Positions 26,601 through 39,394 of a DNA stretch of 64,000 bases are shown in pieces. A program made the position numbers and the translations under genes. Source of the DNA: Phytoseiulus persimilis (taxonomy: Eukaryota > Arthropoda > Arachnida > Mesostigmata > Phytoseiidae); assembly GCA_037576195.1 (NCBI GenBank), contig CM075101.1:52948001-53012000 (forward strand), given 5' to 3'. Within the stretch, counting starts at the first letter, position 1; every line of letters begins with the position of its first letter. The notes below the pieces were generated by a model. It was not told the origin of the DNA and searched no databases. It worked only from the letters and a program-made list of their open reading frames with translations.

Positions 26601-29600
26601 TTGAAGAACTTCTGGAAAGAGAAGCACGACCGGCGAGAGGACCGGAGGGGAGTCGGAACGAGGTCGACCTCCAAGAGAACCATCAAATGCAGCCGGGTCT
26701 ATTCAAAGTATGACAGCGTACCTGCTCGCGAGCGAGTGTCGAATGCCGAGGTCAGAAAAATACGTTTCTCAGTCTTCGCACAACTGTGCCATGAGGTTTC
26801 CGTCAGTTCAAACGTTCTCTGACACCCCTCGAGGGGCAATCTGTCCTGCGTGCTCGGAGGAGTTGTGGGTAGTCCATGGTTGATCCTTCACTGCCATCGC
26901 AACCGTTCGCATCGAGAACGTTCGCTGTGAATCTGCCACACAAGCGCACAACAGTCGCAAATGAGGAGGCTCTCGATAGCCTTATTCCCGTTACGTGTCG
27001 GGAATTCTCTCAGTCATCTATTTGACCTCCCACTTCGTTCAGTTTCTCGAAGCTTTTCGGAGATCGCCTGTGGGTCGTGTCACAACATGAAGAGGCAAAC
27101 CTGATCCTCCATGTTCCAGAGTGGTTGCCTTTTAGGTCAATCGAATGCTAGAATATGAGAAGCAAGTTATTCTTGGAGATCATTTTGAGCTGAACGATGG
27201 TTTCGCAGCGGCGAGCCCGCGCTTGATTCGTTCACTATGGCCTCAATAATCCTTTCACCTCGGGAGCGATCCTGAGGTTATCCCCTCGCGCTCGGTCAAG
27301 AATTTGCCATCAACACGATCATCTTGGATTTCTCGCTCATCTCGCGGTTTCTGAGCACCACTTGGCCTGTGCGCCGAGAAGAACTAACCGATGGGATTGC
27401 GCACAGAGAAATTGATACTGGCGTTGCGAGTGGAGACGGAGATTGCTCCGAGTGGGAAAACTCATACACTCACCCGCGCCGTCGTTCCCGCTTGTAGGAT
27501 CGGAATGTCTGTGGCATGGAGAGTTCCTTTCATGATGGAATCTTCTCGCGAAGTTTTGCTCTGATTATCCGATGCACCTGAGAATACAGGTTGTCCGGTG
27601 TGAGATTGGGATTTTCGTCATCCATTATATTCTTTCGGCAACTAATTCCCTGAATAGATACCCGGAGAGGTTAACCTGCCGCGTTCCCGGATTCCCGGAG
27701 AGCTCAGGTGAGGCCGTCTGTCTTGCTCAGGGCGGGTGAAGCGCTCGAATTACTGAAACAACTTTTTCGGAAGGACGGAAGCTGCGGAGAACACACCCTG
27801 AAAGAGTATATGCTCTGCGGTACATTGGATGTGCCGGGAGATAAAAAGGTGAAATTCTCTGGGCCGAAGAAAAACCAGGATCTGCACGAGAAGAAGAAGG
27901 AGTACCCTGCCAGTGTCATTGTCGTTGGAGTCGGCGTGTTACCTCGATGTATGGGACGGAGACGGAGGAAAAAGTTCGCTTTTTTCTTCCAACACCGTTC
28001 CCGTGTCCCCGTGGGTGATGGCCACTCGACCTTCCCGTTCCAGTCGAGGAGCCGTCGCGTCTGTGCGGTGGCTCCTCCGCCACGGTCTGGATCTTTCAAC
28101 GAAACATCTTTACTCTTCCACGTTGGTGAGGTATCTTGACAGCGGCTGCCGAGAGATAACGGTAGACCATCCTCTCGTTACAGTACATCGAGCTCCGAGA
28201 ATCTGTTGAACCGAAGATCGTTATCTCGTTCAAGTGAATTCCATTGTTTCCAAGGATCGAATCATGATGATTCGAGATGATTCAATGTCCTCTCCTTTCC
28301 CTCTCTAGGAGTTACTACCGTTTCCAGGAATGGTCCGGAGGAAATTCGAGATATGATCGCTCGTCATTTTCAGAGGCGTCGAGATAGCTTCAATCGGTTT
28401 CCCGGCTCGTGACCGGCTTTCTTTTGCGCGTCGAACGCAAATCCGATGGACTTTGACGTTTTTCCGATCATTTTCAGGAAGACTCGGTGAAAAAAAGTCG
28501 GTCACTTTCGGAGCCACCTCCTGGCCGCAATTTTCATCGTATCCACTCAAACAGGAAACCAAAACGACCACCTCAGAATCCGGCACTGAGCACTCTGTGA
28601 TCCTTGCTCCTGCTGTCTGTTGAAGATCGTCAGCCTTGCCCGCTGTTCCTTCCCCGGAGTGGCTTGACGATCCCGTCTTCCTCACTCCGAGGTGGTGGTA
28701 CTCCCCGTTTCTGGCTGTCCGCTTGCCAGTCCGTAAATGTCTGATTCGTTGATTGACTTTGCGGCGGATATCATCCGGGGTTTGCCGCTCGGTGACGTTG
28801 GAATGAGACTTCTAGGCATCACACAAATGATGGTATGAGGGAGGAAGACGCGGAATTGAATTGTCCGAAAGCAATCTGCCGCCTGTCAACGGGCATCCGC
28901 GGAGAACCGGCAAGTCCTCGAGTCAAATCCAGACGACACGTTCTCGAACCTCTTTTGCTCCCTCACCGGATTCCCTTCCAGCCGTTCGCCATTCTCACTT
29001 CCACTCGTCAATCTTAGAACTTTCCATCATCGGCTTGCAGCAGTTCCTGCTTTCTTGTACCACAGGGTCTATCATGCGAGTCTGTATCTAATGGAATAGG
29101 GAGGGATGACCGAGAGGCCCGTGCGGGCCGGGATGGCTAGTTTTTCGGTGTTCTGTTAATTGATACTGTTAGCGACAGGCGACGGGCGCCGGAGTTCGCA
29201 GAGGTACGGTACCTGGCCAAGGCGTGCCCTCGATCTCGAGTGACACGGGCAGCGACGGTCGGCCCACATTCGGACTGGAACAGAGCCGCTGATCGACGTA
29301 CGCTCGACGGCTGCTCCGTATATATTTGGCGAAACGTGAGAAGACTTCTGTATCTCCTCCGTCCGCACTCTGTCACGGCTTTTATTCTTCTGCCGTTTGT
29401 TCGTCGACGGCCAAATAGCAAACGCTGCGTATGAAGAAGAGATGCTGCCCGCTTCGTGGTCTGGCGAGGACCGTGTCAAACGAGAAAGAAACGTCGATAT
29501 ACAACGCTGGGAGGAGTGCTCGCTCGCCTTCCCCCGATCGTCCCGATGCTGCTCGTTCATCTGAGACGTTGTCAGTTTGTGAACTCCAGCTCGGAATTTC

Positions 29601-30820
29601 TCGACGCTCGGGGCTCCCCTTCCAAAAAACGTGCAGGAAAATGAACGTTGGGTTGATCATAGCCTGACGAGTTCCAACAGCCGCTGGCTATTCTCGTTCC
29701 GCGTTTATGACGACCCAACGACGACGTGCATCCGACAAACATGTACTCATATGTGTTCGTTTGTGTGTGCTCGAATTCTTCCGTTCGTTTGTTCTTGCGA
29801 TGTTTGCTGGGAGGCGCAATTTCGACCAAATGATGCCAGGTAGGACGTCAATCGATGTTTCCTAAAAACTTCATCTGTATACCACGACCTCGTGCAGCGC
29901 GTCGTATTCAACATCAATCTCTCAGAGCGGGAATCTCCGGGATCGAGTTATTCCTCGTGCGAATGGAACTGGTAGCGGTGTCGCACTCGTCCATCAGGGA
30001 TCCCAATGCATTCATGGCGCGCGAGCGGGCATGGAACGATTTTGAGCCATCGTTGGATTCTAGGAAACTCGTATTTCCATGTGCAGTCGAGGGATGCAGG
30101 ACGCCAGAGAAAATATGGGGGGGAGGCAGTATGGCAGGGTCATGTTGGGATGAAAATCGGCGGCTAGAAGCAATTAGCAAGCAGAAGAGGAGGAGATCGA
30201 ACACGCTTGAATAATAATGTGGCAGAGGTGAGGAGGGCGCAGAAATGAACGGAAGGTGCTTGAAGTCTAAGATGAGACGCTGATGATGGTCGAATAGACC
30301 CGTGAGGTCTGGGAAACAAATGGACAAACGCTGTCCTTCGATTCCAGGAGCGTCGCGGTATTCGGTATATCAAACTATTAATTAAGTCAGTCAGATAGAC
30401 AAGAAGGGCGCTCTTCGTCGCACTGATGCATCACTTCCATCTGTCGTTCATCCACTGAAAGTCTTTCATTGTCTCAGAGACGCTCTTTTGTTGGGAGGAA
30501 AAGAGGCCTTGAGCTCAGTGGGAGTTCTTTGATCGCGGACCGGGCAGTTCATCACCACTGTAACAATAGATTTCCTCGCTATCTCCTTCACAACGGACGA
30601 TTTGATTAGGACAGATTGGCAACGGAAACGGTCTTCGGAGCCAAGTCTGATTGATTTTCGCACTCAACTCTGCCTCACTAGCGACTGTCCGAGATGACGT
30701 TGCGGCCAAATACATTAACCTTGCGCGAGCGTTAGACCCGGAAGTACGGCGCCAGAAGACATGGAAGAAAACCCTCATTGCTGGAGAATGAGAGGCTATG
30801 GTTTTTTCTATACGGATTCA

Positions 30821-30841
30821 CCCCCCTCCCCCCCCCCCCCC
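30821..30841. repeat. C-rich homopolymer (C6-T-C14)
   Basis: A cytosine run is interrupted by one thymine at 30827. Mononucleotide tracts of this type also occur at 23641 (G20) and 61373 (C17). No gene context is visible. Confidence 0.9.
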
Positions 30842-32127
30842 TTCAGATATTTCCGCCACGAGGTCAGGCCGGGAACCTGGGTCGACTGGGCGCCCGGTCT
30901 GGCTCTTGCGTGAGCCGTTCGAGTGCCCAGAGCATGGAACGCCGTTCCAGCGACGATTGGTCATGAAAGCAGGACTCATGAGCCGACGCGGAGTATCGTT
31001 GAGCAGAAGCAACCTGCGGACTCAGATGGAGACTGGAGAGGAGCTCAGTGAAAATAAGTAGAATGCGCGTTGTAACGCCGAGGAACGCATGACCGCCGCG
31101 AGCTACAATGGAATTTTGACGCTGACCGGCGAACCGGTCGGCCGAACATTGACAAGCTGAGAATGCTGTCGCTTGTCACAGACCGAAGTCATATCGGTCG
31201 ACATGACCTCTAAAGGCTTTCGTCCCATTTTTCTTCAGTTGGAGTGCTCGTACCTGTTCGACTTGGCATTCGATTAGAGTTTGGCAGGCCGAAAAGCTTT
31301 TTGAAAGCTGTTGCCCAACTTGATACGTTGGACTGACTGTTGTCCTTGGAGGCTGCATGGGCGCTGAGTTGCCGAAACGAAACAGAGACTACATAGCTCC
31401 ACGAACCATATGCTCAGGTCGGAGGGATGGTCTCAGCCCCTTGGTTGATAGGAAATCAGCCGCGGGCTTCTTTCCAGCTCCCCTGAATCTGTCCAACCTC
31501 GTCAGGAGATTCGGGCTATTTGAGTCTGAACGACGACTCTCTCGTAGATTTAATCATCGATTCGGCGCGCACGCTGGTTTGGGATGAAATTCGAAACTTT
31601 ACGGAGGCCTCCAGAGTTTTTAGCTCCGTTCTGCATATTTGAAATCCGACGCTGTGTCATCGAACATGCGGGGGACAACAGAATATAGGAGACGGCGCCA
31701 TCGTTTTTTCTCGTCCTTTGAAATATAGAGATGAGTCTGGACAGGATCTTGGCAGAATTTTCCGCGTCTCTCGGAGCACGTCTCCGGCTCGTGACCAGGG
31801 AGGTGGAATGACATCGTACGTCGAAACCTCATCCCATGTTGTGAGCTTCTTCAAGTGCGAGAGTAGCATCTCAAACTTCGAAAGTCTTCTGTTCGATTTC
31901 TTCACCCGCGCGCCGCCCATATCCACGATCTGTAGAGGGTTGCGAGGAGAGCCTCCCCGAAGCAGACGGCTCTCAGAAACCATTGCTTGGGAGAGAAATC
32001 TACACCAGAGATCGACTTCACCTGACTCGTACGTAACCCAGACCAACATCTGGAAGCTCACGGAGAAGGCACGAAACCTAATATGGCGTGAGAGAGGAGG
32101 CTGAGTCCGCTAAGACCCACAGCAGAG

Positions 32128-32525
32128 TGGGGCGGATTCGAATCATTCTGATTTGAATGACTTTCTATTCGAAATCAGATGATTCGGATTTAAGAACATC
32201 GAATCGAAATTGATTAGAGTCAAAAACCGTCGAATCAGGCCGATTCGAATCAAACGAGTCGAATCAGAGAATCATTCGAATAAAAAAACGATACGGATCT
32301 AAAAATATTCCGTATCGGAAAATATTCCGTATCGAAAAATGATTCCGATCAATTTCATCAGAGAGCTCGAAATCGTTTTCAAGTGTTTGCTTCAAAAACC
32401 TCAGCCTGGAATCCTGTGATTCGGTGATATTGATTCAAATAATTTTCGGAGTCGACTCAGAATCATTTTATGAGTCAAATCAGAATAACTTTTCGAGTCG
32501 AATCAGGATCATCGACTCAAAAATG
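32128..32525. repeat. AT-rich cryptic repeat of GATTCGA/TCGAATC words
   Basis: The words GAATC, TCGAATC, GATTCG and CGAATCA recur dozens of times on both strands with variable spacing, which makes the segment quasi-palindromic. Within it, TATTCCGTATCG(G/A)AAAA is repeated in tandem near 32307-32340. Base composition is clearly more AT-rich than the flanks. It could be an old satellite or the decayed core of a foldback element. No terminal inverted repeat or target duplication could be defined. Confidence 0.55.
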
Positions 32526-35500
32526 ATCGAACCACGGAGTCGGATCTGCCCAACTCTGACCCACTGCTCGAGCGACTGGGGGATGATTCAAGAATAGCGT
32601 TGAGCGACGACGACGAGTAACGTCAAGTTCACGTTGCTGCTCACTCGTAAGCGACCTGGCGCCTGATGTCTCCCGTCGTGCCATTGTGGAGCCCCACAGG
32701 ATGGACGACGTCATCTTCGAATGGATTTCGCCTCGAGCACGAGATCCTCGAGAATCAATAAGGTCCGTGAGAGAGTGATTTCGACGAAATAGCTGGAATT
32801 TATTCTCGTTTTGACCCGATCAACCCAATAGAAACACATCTTTCTGATTCGAAGCTCGATGGAAACCAATCAGCGATCTGGGATCAATTTTCGTGTTGAG
32901 AAATCTTCCGAATGAACTTGTCGCTCGGTTGCCACAATTTCCAACGAGCTCGTTGCCGCAGATGCTGTTGCAGCAGGGGGATGTCGCTCTTGCTGTGGCG
33001 GAGCAGAAAGCCGACGAAATGTTCGAGTCTGGCAGCGTTTGGCTCTAAAAAAAACATTAAGGAACGGCTCTCAAGGTCGTCAGCCGGATCCCTCTCTCCC
33101 TCGTTGGTTTGTCGGTTGGTTGGTTGGCAGGCCGAGCGGCCGGCCGGCCGTCTGGTTGGGGCTTTGCTCGCCGCAGTCTTTCAAGGCGTTCTGCAGATAC
33201 CCTCCGCTAGGTCTGCGGCTGAAAAGTCTGTTTGACTCCCAGGCTCATTGAGACGGCGGGACGGCGGCGCGTCATCGGGAGAGCTCCAAAAACGAGAAAA
33301 AAAAACCCTGCTCTCAAAACGCCCCAGCTCTCTCGGCAAGAGGCCCCTTTAATGGAAGCTTTCAACAAAGTATTCATCGGGTTTTGATTTTATACGCCTA
33401 CACTTTCCTGTCCCCGCTCTCCCGCGACGCAATCCCGCCTCGTTCCTTCCGAGCATTTCGACTCCGCCTCACGACGTCGTGACCTCGCTTTTTGTCCTCC
33501 CTCATTGGATTGCAACTTCGAAACTTCCCTTCGCGTTCGAGCCCGCTGTAGTTTTCGACGTCTCCGCGCTGCGTTTGTTGCTCCTTTTGCAGAACAAGCA
33601 ACAATCGAACCCGGATGCAATCGTGAAAGATCTGTGTGATTGCCCACCGTGATCCTTCGAAGTTATCGGAAGAGTCCAATTTTTATGTCCAGAACTCGGT
33701 ATATAGCGGCTGAATATTGAACGCTCTTGGATAGCGGGGTGAGCGGCAAGTTAGAGTGGGACGCAGTGCTTCAGAGAACCCTGAACGCTTCAAGAAGGCA
33801 GCCCGATACCTGGAAGCTGCTCGAGATAGCCTGTCCAAGGCGTCTGTTCTGTATATCATCTGTGCAGAACGGTCCTTATCTATAATTCATGATTTCGATA
33901 CGCCATACCTCTGCTCTTTGCATTCCTGCTCTTTCTCGTTATTCCCACTCTCTCAGTCCACGTCGAAAAATCCAAGACTGAACATATTTTCCCTTCGCCG
34001 GTTCGGTACATATTAATCGAACCTCACATCTCGTGTGAGACTGGGTTGATTTTTCCTGGGAGAAACCAAGCCGCTACTGTTTCTCGCCGGCTTTCGGAAA
34101 CGGAATATTCACGACCTCCCGCGAACGAACTCGCGCCCGAGAAGCGGAAAGCGATACTTCTCTCTCTCGGAACAGGAGAAACATGAGCTGGAAGCCTATG
34201 GACTCGTCGGAAAGTAGGCTAACGACTCGAGCGAAAAACATGCTTCGCGATCGGACCGAAAGACGGGACGAGGAAACATCTCACCGACTAGGAGTTGTGT
34301 ACCTAAGGATAGCGGGAGTGATCGAACAATAACAACAGCTGCAGTGAGATCAGAAGATGCACTCGCCGTTACACATCCCTGCTCGCCCTGCACCGCTCCC
34401 CTCTCATCGAGACCGTCTCTCTCCGGAGGCTCCCAGCAACGCTTGACGTCCGTTGTCACAGTTCGTCTTCGGAGATCGTGCACGTCGGGGTTTCCAGATT
34501 TTTTTCCCGTGCCTCACCTCTGGAGGCCACTATCACCCAAATGTGGGCAGCTTGCCTAGCTTCGAGAACTTCGGTCCACGTGACGACGCAAACCAGTGAA
34601 GAGAGGAATGACGCAAGCATCGACGACCAAAAGGCACGTCTCTCCGTGCGCCAGCCAGAACTGATTCATACACAGACCTCATCACTTTGCCCTGACAAGG
34701 GAGCGTGACACTCGCTTCTATTCCAATACCGTTCAGAATGTGAATCGCCGCTGTCCGCCGATAAACGACAGCCTGCCGAGCTAGAAAGGAGTTCAAGAGA
34801 GAATAAAAGTTATCCACCTGCCCCGCGTGCAATTATTTCATCGATGCTGTCTAACGCTGCGCCCGCCTCAAGATGGAGGTGGATCCTCTCTGGGAACCTT
34901 TCCCCCCATGTGATTTGCGGAGCATCTGTTACACGAGCATCCGATCACGTTGCAAGCGGAGAGACGATCAATGTTCAACCACAGACTGTTGCAGTTCCTC
35001 TCCCGGACGATCGACGACCTTGCCATTCTTCTCAGCTTGTTCTTGGAACTAAGGGAGCGAATATTCCGTCGTTCTTAACAAGCTTACTCAAACATGCCAG
35101 CCAAAACCGAACCTCTTCGGGCGTAGTTCGTTGTCAGAAAACCTGAATTTATGGGCTTCTAAGCTTCTAACTCTCCTCATAAACAAGAACGAGTATCTCG
35201 ATCGGTACGCGCCTTGCTGTCGATGCTTTACCTAGGAGCGCAAGGTATTCTCCGACAGGCTCATCTGTTGATGTTCTTGATTGGTGACTCGAGTTTTTGA
35301 GCCTGAATTAGTGACTGATGTGGGGAGTACGCACTGAGATCGACTAGACACTCACTCCTTCCCCTGGATCGTTTTCGACCGAGCGGCAGCCTGATATGAC
35401 TTGTCCTTGCGTTCATGATCTTGGATTAGCTTCGACGTCCTGAGGACGACGGGAGGAACTCCGATCAAGAGAAAGGGCGCAAGAAATTACAAGCAAACAT

Positions 35501-36169
35501 ATTCTGTAGCATTGCTCTCCCAAGTTTTGTTGATGACACCAAGAAAAACTTCGCATATGTAAGCGGCATGGTATTAAATGGGCTAAACACCTGTTGAAGA
35601 CTGTGCCTCATAGGTCACCCAGGATATTACTTTCCGCTCTGAGTTAGGTGAAACAAGATTCACTCGATCTCTCTGTGTACTACCTAGTCCAGTCATTGAC
35701 TCAGAGTCGGAAACTCTTGTCTCTAGTCAGATATGGGGTCGGCCCTAGAAGGCCGAAAAATGTCATTTTTCCGAGTTTCGGGCTCCTCGAGAAAAATTAC
35801 ACGGATCCATTGAAGACGATCAACTGCGGGCCCGAACATGGGCCCGAACATGGCCCCGCATAGACTGCCGAACGGGCACCTTCTCATCCAAATGTGGGTG
35901 TTACACTTCGTATAGTTCCCTTGTTAGTATACATGGTATCCTGTTCCCTCATGTGGGTCCTGATGGAGTTCTCAATTCAGATCAATCAGTTGTCGGCTTC
36001 GATCATCAGCACTTGGGAACGCGGAAAATCTTCTTGAACCGCGCGAGATCGATGGCGATTTCGGAACGGTTGCAGCTAGAAAACGCTGAGCCGACTCCCT
36101 AGGAAGGTGGCCGTTCTCGGGTTCGAGGAGACCATTCGAGATCTACTTTCTCCCACATGGCTGAGGTTC
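32526..36169. other. Non-coding DNA, nothing recognised
   Basis: A short GGTTGGTTGGTTGG / GGCCGGCCGG simple-sequence patch lies near 33110-33150. A duplicated GGGCCCGAACAT word lies near 35829-35850. No coding region is supportable. Confidence 0.4.
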
Positions 36170-37290
36170 GGTGTCGAGGGGGACTATGAGTCTGCGACGT
36201 CATCCTCACTCGAATCCAAACCAAGTTCCCAGGTTAATCTTTGATTTCCACCGACCGCACGGGCTCCTGCCCACGCTCTACTCGGAGAATCGAGCGATCG
36301 GCTGTGGGACCTGTGTCTTCGCGAGGGACCTCCCAGGTCCGCTCTTTTCTGCTCCGCGCTGCAGAGACTTCTGTCTCTCAAGAGTCGGAGCTTGAGCTCT
36401 CGATTCATGATCTACGGCGACTTCGTAGGCTCTCCTCAGTCGTTCACAACCGACATCAAAAAGTTGGACGGCTCTGCCCGTGTCTCAGGATTGGACCTCA
36501 ATGGTGCCAGATGCCAGATAATTGCACCCTCAAACGCTTCAGTGCGCGCCGAAGATTCTCCAGAGTCACCTCCGAGCCAATTCGCGATCGCAGCTATGTA
36601 GTCGAAGCACTTTCCAACAACCGCTCCGTCGGAGGAGCTCCGACGGGGAACTCGGTCTTGCTCAACCTGTTGAGCTCCAGATTTTCAGTGTTGTATCCGA
36701 TCCGATGTTTTCCCTCCGTCCCAGACGCCCTGCACGCCCTGTATCACCGACTCGGCGACCAGCTCACACCGGAGCTTCTTGTGAAAATTCCGAGTGTCGC
36801 AGCCCACCTCGAGGTAAGGATCGAGGCGCAGTCCAATGAATTTCTGAGCGTTGCCACGCCATACCGGGCGAGATATGACAGACCGGTCTGGACAGGGTCG
36901 TAACTGCGGCTTGTCACTCGGACCTGACTCACGCGGCTTCCGGTGACATGGAGACGAACAAGACTCAACGCTACCCTCCATCCAAGGAGCGGAAAGTGGC
37001 TCTATACCCTTCGCTTACCGTCGATAGACACGACCTGGACAATAACACACTCGCATCGCTGTTGGCCTCCGCCTGGGAGTGCCGATCGGCACTCTTTACC
37101 TTTGTGCGAGGTGGAACTTCCCGGTCTCGGCTTCCGGTAACCATGGACCAAGCTGATCACGCAGCACGGGCTGCCTTCGCTTCGCTGCGATCGCCAACGA
37201 CCTTGAGCGGTCATGGTCGTCGGGAAAAACGTCGGGCAACGCCACCGTCTGTGACTTGTTCGAACCCCATGGTTCTCATCCTGCGAGGCT
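36170..37290 (+). pseudogene. Decayed reverse-transcriptase element (same family as the right-edge copy)
   Basis: Segments homologous to the element at 62.7-64.0 kb follow in the same order but in changing frames. First comes an RT fingers/palm piece near 36310-36350 that reads like a decayed QQGDPLGPLLF motif. Next is the active-site region at about 36396-36530, where MIYGDF stands in place of WFLDDG. Then come a segment near 36785-36840 matching the VNAHLGSRID region, the RTRLNATLHPRSGKWL segment near 36953-37005, and the DNNTL...RIAVGLRLG segment near 37040-37090. Last is a zinc-finger-like stretch in which cysteines are lost, with an in-frame stop. The second catalytic aspartate is not preserved, and several single-base frameshifts and stops are present. 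It is a dead non-LTR-type copy on the plus strand. The endonuclease tail is lost or unreadable beyond about 37290. Confidence 0.6.
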
Positions 37291-37847
37291 CGCTATGCTG
37301 TTGCAAACATGGCAAACACAGCCAAACTGACAGAGTATCCCAAGCTCGAAGCCCAACTCATCGTCCGACCCATCGCCATAGACCTCGGAACACTTGCTCG
37401 TCCTCCGGAGTGATTCTTCCAAGACTTCGAAGAAGGAATCGGGATGGGGTGTGGGACAAGAAGGCGAGAGAATCTTGCTGCAAAGAACCGCCATTGGGTA
37501 GAGTGGGAATTTTGAAGAACCTGGTCGATCGCCACCAGCCGAAGAGGCTCTTGCCGGAATCGGTTGAGCTGCTCACCGTGTGAAAACACTCGAAATCATG
37601 AAGGCTGAAGACAAAAAAGACCGGTTCCACTTCAGTTTACGACCCAAGTTATCGGTCCGTAGTGCTACGCGATGTGAGTTGCGTTTTCTACTCAATATCT
37701 CTTTCATAATCCTGCATGGACTCCAGATCTTCTACTCAGCTTCTGGAAACGGTCGTCGATTTTGGTCAAGTTCACGGAGGACTAAAAGCAACGATCAGGG
37801 CTGGGAGAAAATCGCGGCCTCCTCCGCGATTTCTATAGTTTCCTGCA

Positions 37848-38234
37848 TTGACCGCGACAACCGAGAACGCTCGAATCATTGCATCAGCCCCTGAGTATGT
37901 CTCCGAGCATATTCCCTGGTTCGACGAAGATGACTTGGCGACGGCGGAGCTTAGAATGTTTTTGAACTCGATCGAGGACTCCAATAGCTTCAGTCACCCT
38001 TGGGACATCCGGCTTGCCTTGGACCAACGCTTCCCGAAATTTCCTCAAATAGCTTCGATTTTCTGCAGTGTTCCAGCCGGCAGTGTCGCCGCGAAGCGGT
38101 CTTTCAGCATGTACACGAATGTAGTGAGAAATGACCGCCGTAGCATCGCTGAGCCAAATTCAGTCGTCTACTATATGCTTAATCAGAACGTCGGTATGCT
38201 CCAGAGCTTTGATACGAATCAAGTTCAGCGCTAA
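37848..38234 (+). pseudogene. hAT transposase C-terminal dimerisation-domain remnant
   Basis: The frame carries the pattern of the hAT C-terminal dimerisation domain. An acidic lead-in (PWFDEDDLATAEL) is followed by FPKFPQIASIFCSVPAGSVA, then KRSFSMYTNVV and RNDRRS, matching the family's P.L...A...L.ipa.S...ER.FS......R scheme. The usual ER before FS is KR here. Only the last 110 or so residues of a transposase are visible, and the DDE core upstream is not recognisable. The frame has no supported ATG of its own. It ends 75 bp left of the SWIM-domain element. It is probably a truncated fossil. Confidence 0.55.
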
Positions 38235-38300
38235 TCTACATTTCCATATTTTAAGCCAAATCCGTCCTCATCGTCTGAGGTGGACGAATTTTCAGGCTGT

Positions 38301-38309
38301 GATAGGAAC
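38301..38309. repeat. Candidate degraded 9-bp target duplication, left
   Basis: GATAGGAAC directly precedes the first base of the left inverted arm. GACAGGTTC directly follows the right arm (40427-40435). Six of nine positions agree. This is compatible with an old 9-bp duplication of MULE type but not proof of it. Confidence 0.35.
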
Positions 38310-38715
38310 GAAATGGGTGACATTCTTTGAACGCTTACTGTGCAACAACGGAGAATGTTAGAGACTCGCCGTTCAACGCGCTAGAAAGCTGGATGAAAAC
38401 CCTACAAAATATTGATTCGAACTGCAAAAAGCTTCTCGCCGATGAGAACCAATCGATTCTAGAGCCAAAACATGGAATTTTTGGGTTTTGGGCTCTAAAA
38501 GTACCTGCACGGCGAAAGAAGTGGTCAGAATTTTTTTTCCGGCATCCCCTCAAACGTGCGGAGCTGCTCAAACAAAACCCGTTCTCTTCTGTCATCTTCC
38601 GTTGCTCTACTGCTCGTTTTTTCGAAGTGGAATGCCGGTTTCGAGGAAAATGTCGTCCACGATAACGGGAACCGCATTCGACCTTCCCACTGAAAAGCCT
38701 CAGCTAGGTTGATGT
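38310..38715 (+). repeat. Left inverted arm of the SWIM element
   Basis: The arm matches the reverse complement of 40020-40426 throughout, including the words TGACATTCTTTGAACG, ACTGTGCAACAACG, GCTGGATGAAAACCCTACAA, GCCAAAACATGGAATTTT and CCCCTCAAACGTGCGGAGCT. Substitutions and one- to three-base indels are scattered evenly, so the two arms have diverged since they were copied together. Both arms can be read as a similar short peptide, but shared ancestry explains that without coding function. Confidence 0.8.
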
Positions 38716-39130
38716 TTCAGGGGAGTGATCTCATATGAATTGTTGGCCCTGGAAAGTGCCGTTATTTTGGCCCTGAGGAGGGCTTTTTGCGACCCTATTG
38801 ACGGAGCCGTCGCATCGGTTGAACACGGTAGGTTATACCATTCCTCGTCAATCTTCATTATCAGTGTCTTCCTCGATGACCGGAACAATGGATCGATCTT
38901 TAAAGAGTCAAGTCAGATGGTCCGCTGGTCTGAGGATTCCCGACAGATATCGCGCGTGAGAAGGATAGTAGATGACGGCCGCGACATGCGAACAGCAGCC
39001 TACAGTTCGATTTCCGCTGCGGCACTCGCAATAATGGCGCCGGATTACTGCGGAACCGATTGAGTCTGCAGTATAGTCGATGTAGCACCAATACTGAAGG
39101 ATGTTGCTTCTCTAGCGGTGATACCAAAGA

Positions 39131-39139
39131 TTCTCTGAG
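39131..39139. repeat. 9-bp target-site duplication, left copy
   Basis: TTCTCTGAG directly precedes the MITE. The identical nonamer directly follows it at 39497-39505. Confidence 0.85.
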
Positions 39140-39147
39140 GGGAGCGC

Positions 39148-39240
39148 GTCAGCTGGGCCGCGGCGTCAACTGGGCTTCGCCGTCAACTGGGCTTCGCCGT
39201 CAACTGGGCCCCGGCGTCAACTGGGTCTCGCCGTCAACTT
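39148..39240 (+). repeat. 17-bp tandem array, left arm of the MITE
   Basis: Five full units and one partial unit of GTCAACTGGGCTTCGCC-type sequence follow head to tail. Two internal units are identical. The others differ at the 3' half (CCGCGGC, CCCCGGC, TCTCGCC). Confidence 0.85.
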
Positions 39241-39394
39241 CCGAGCGGACCGGCAGGCAGCGGACTTGAAGCGGATTGGGAGATTGGGTGAGGTTAGGTT
39301 AGGGCTCGGGCGAGCGAGCGGAGCGATGCGAGCAGATCGACAGCCAGCGCACTCGAAATCGTGCGGAGGAATCCGGTGAGATCAGGTTAAGGCC

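Larger units (their letters stand above)
21011..32127. other. Non-coding DNA with a homopolymer
   Basis: Apart from the separately listed G20 and C-rich tracts, I recognise no gene, transposon or RNA. The longest open frames (near 24.0-24.5, 25.7-26.1 and 27.7-28.1 kb) show no familiar motif and are arginine- and serine-rich. Confidence 0.4.

Noticed and set aside
30515..30778. Minus-strand frame with an ASEAELSAKINQTW word reminiscent of retroelement proteins
   Set aside because: The resemblance covers too few residues and no second motif supports it.
36241..37583. The two long plus-strand frames (220 and 211 codons) as intact genes
   Set aside because: Each only partly follows the RT-element homology, which jumps between frames. 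They are chance open stretches in a decayed copy.
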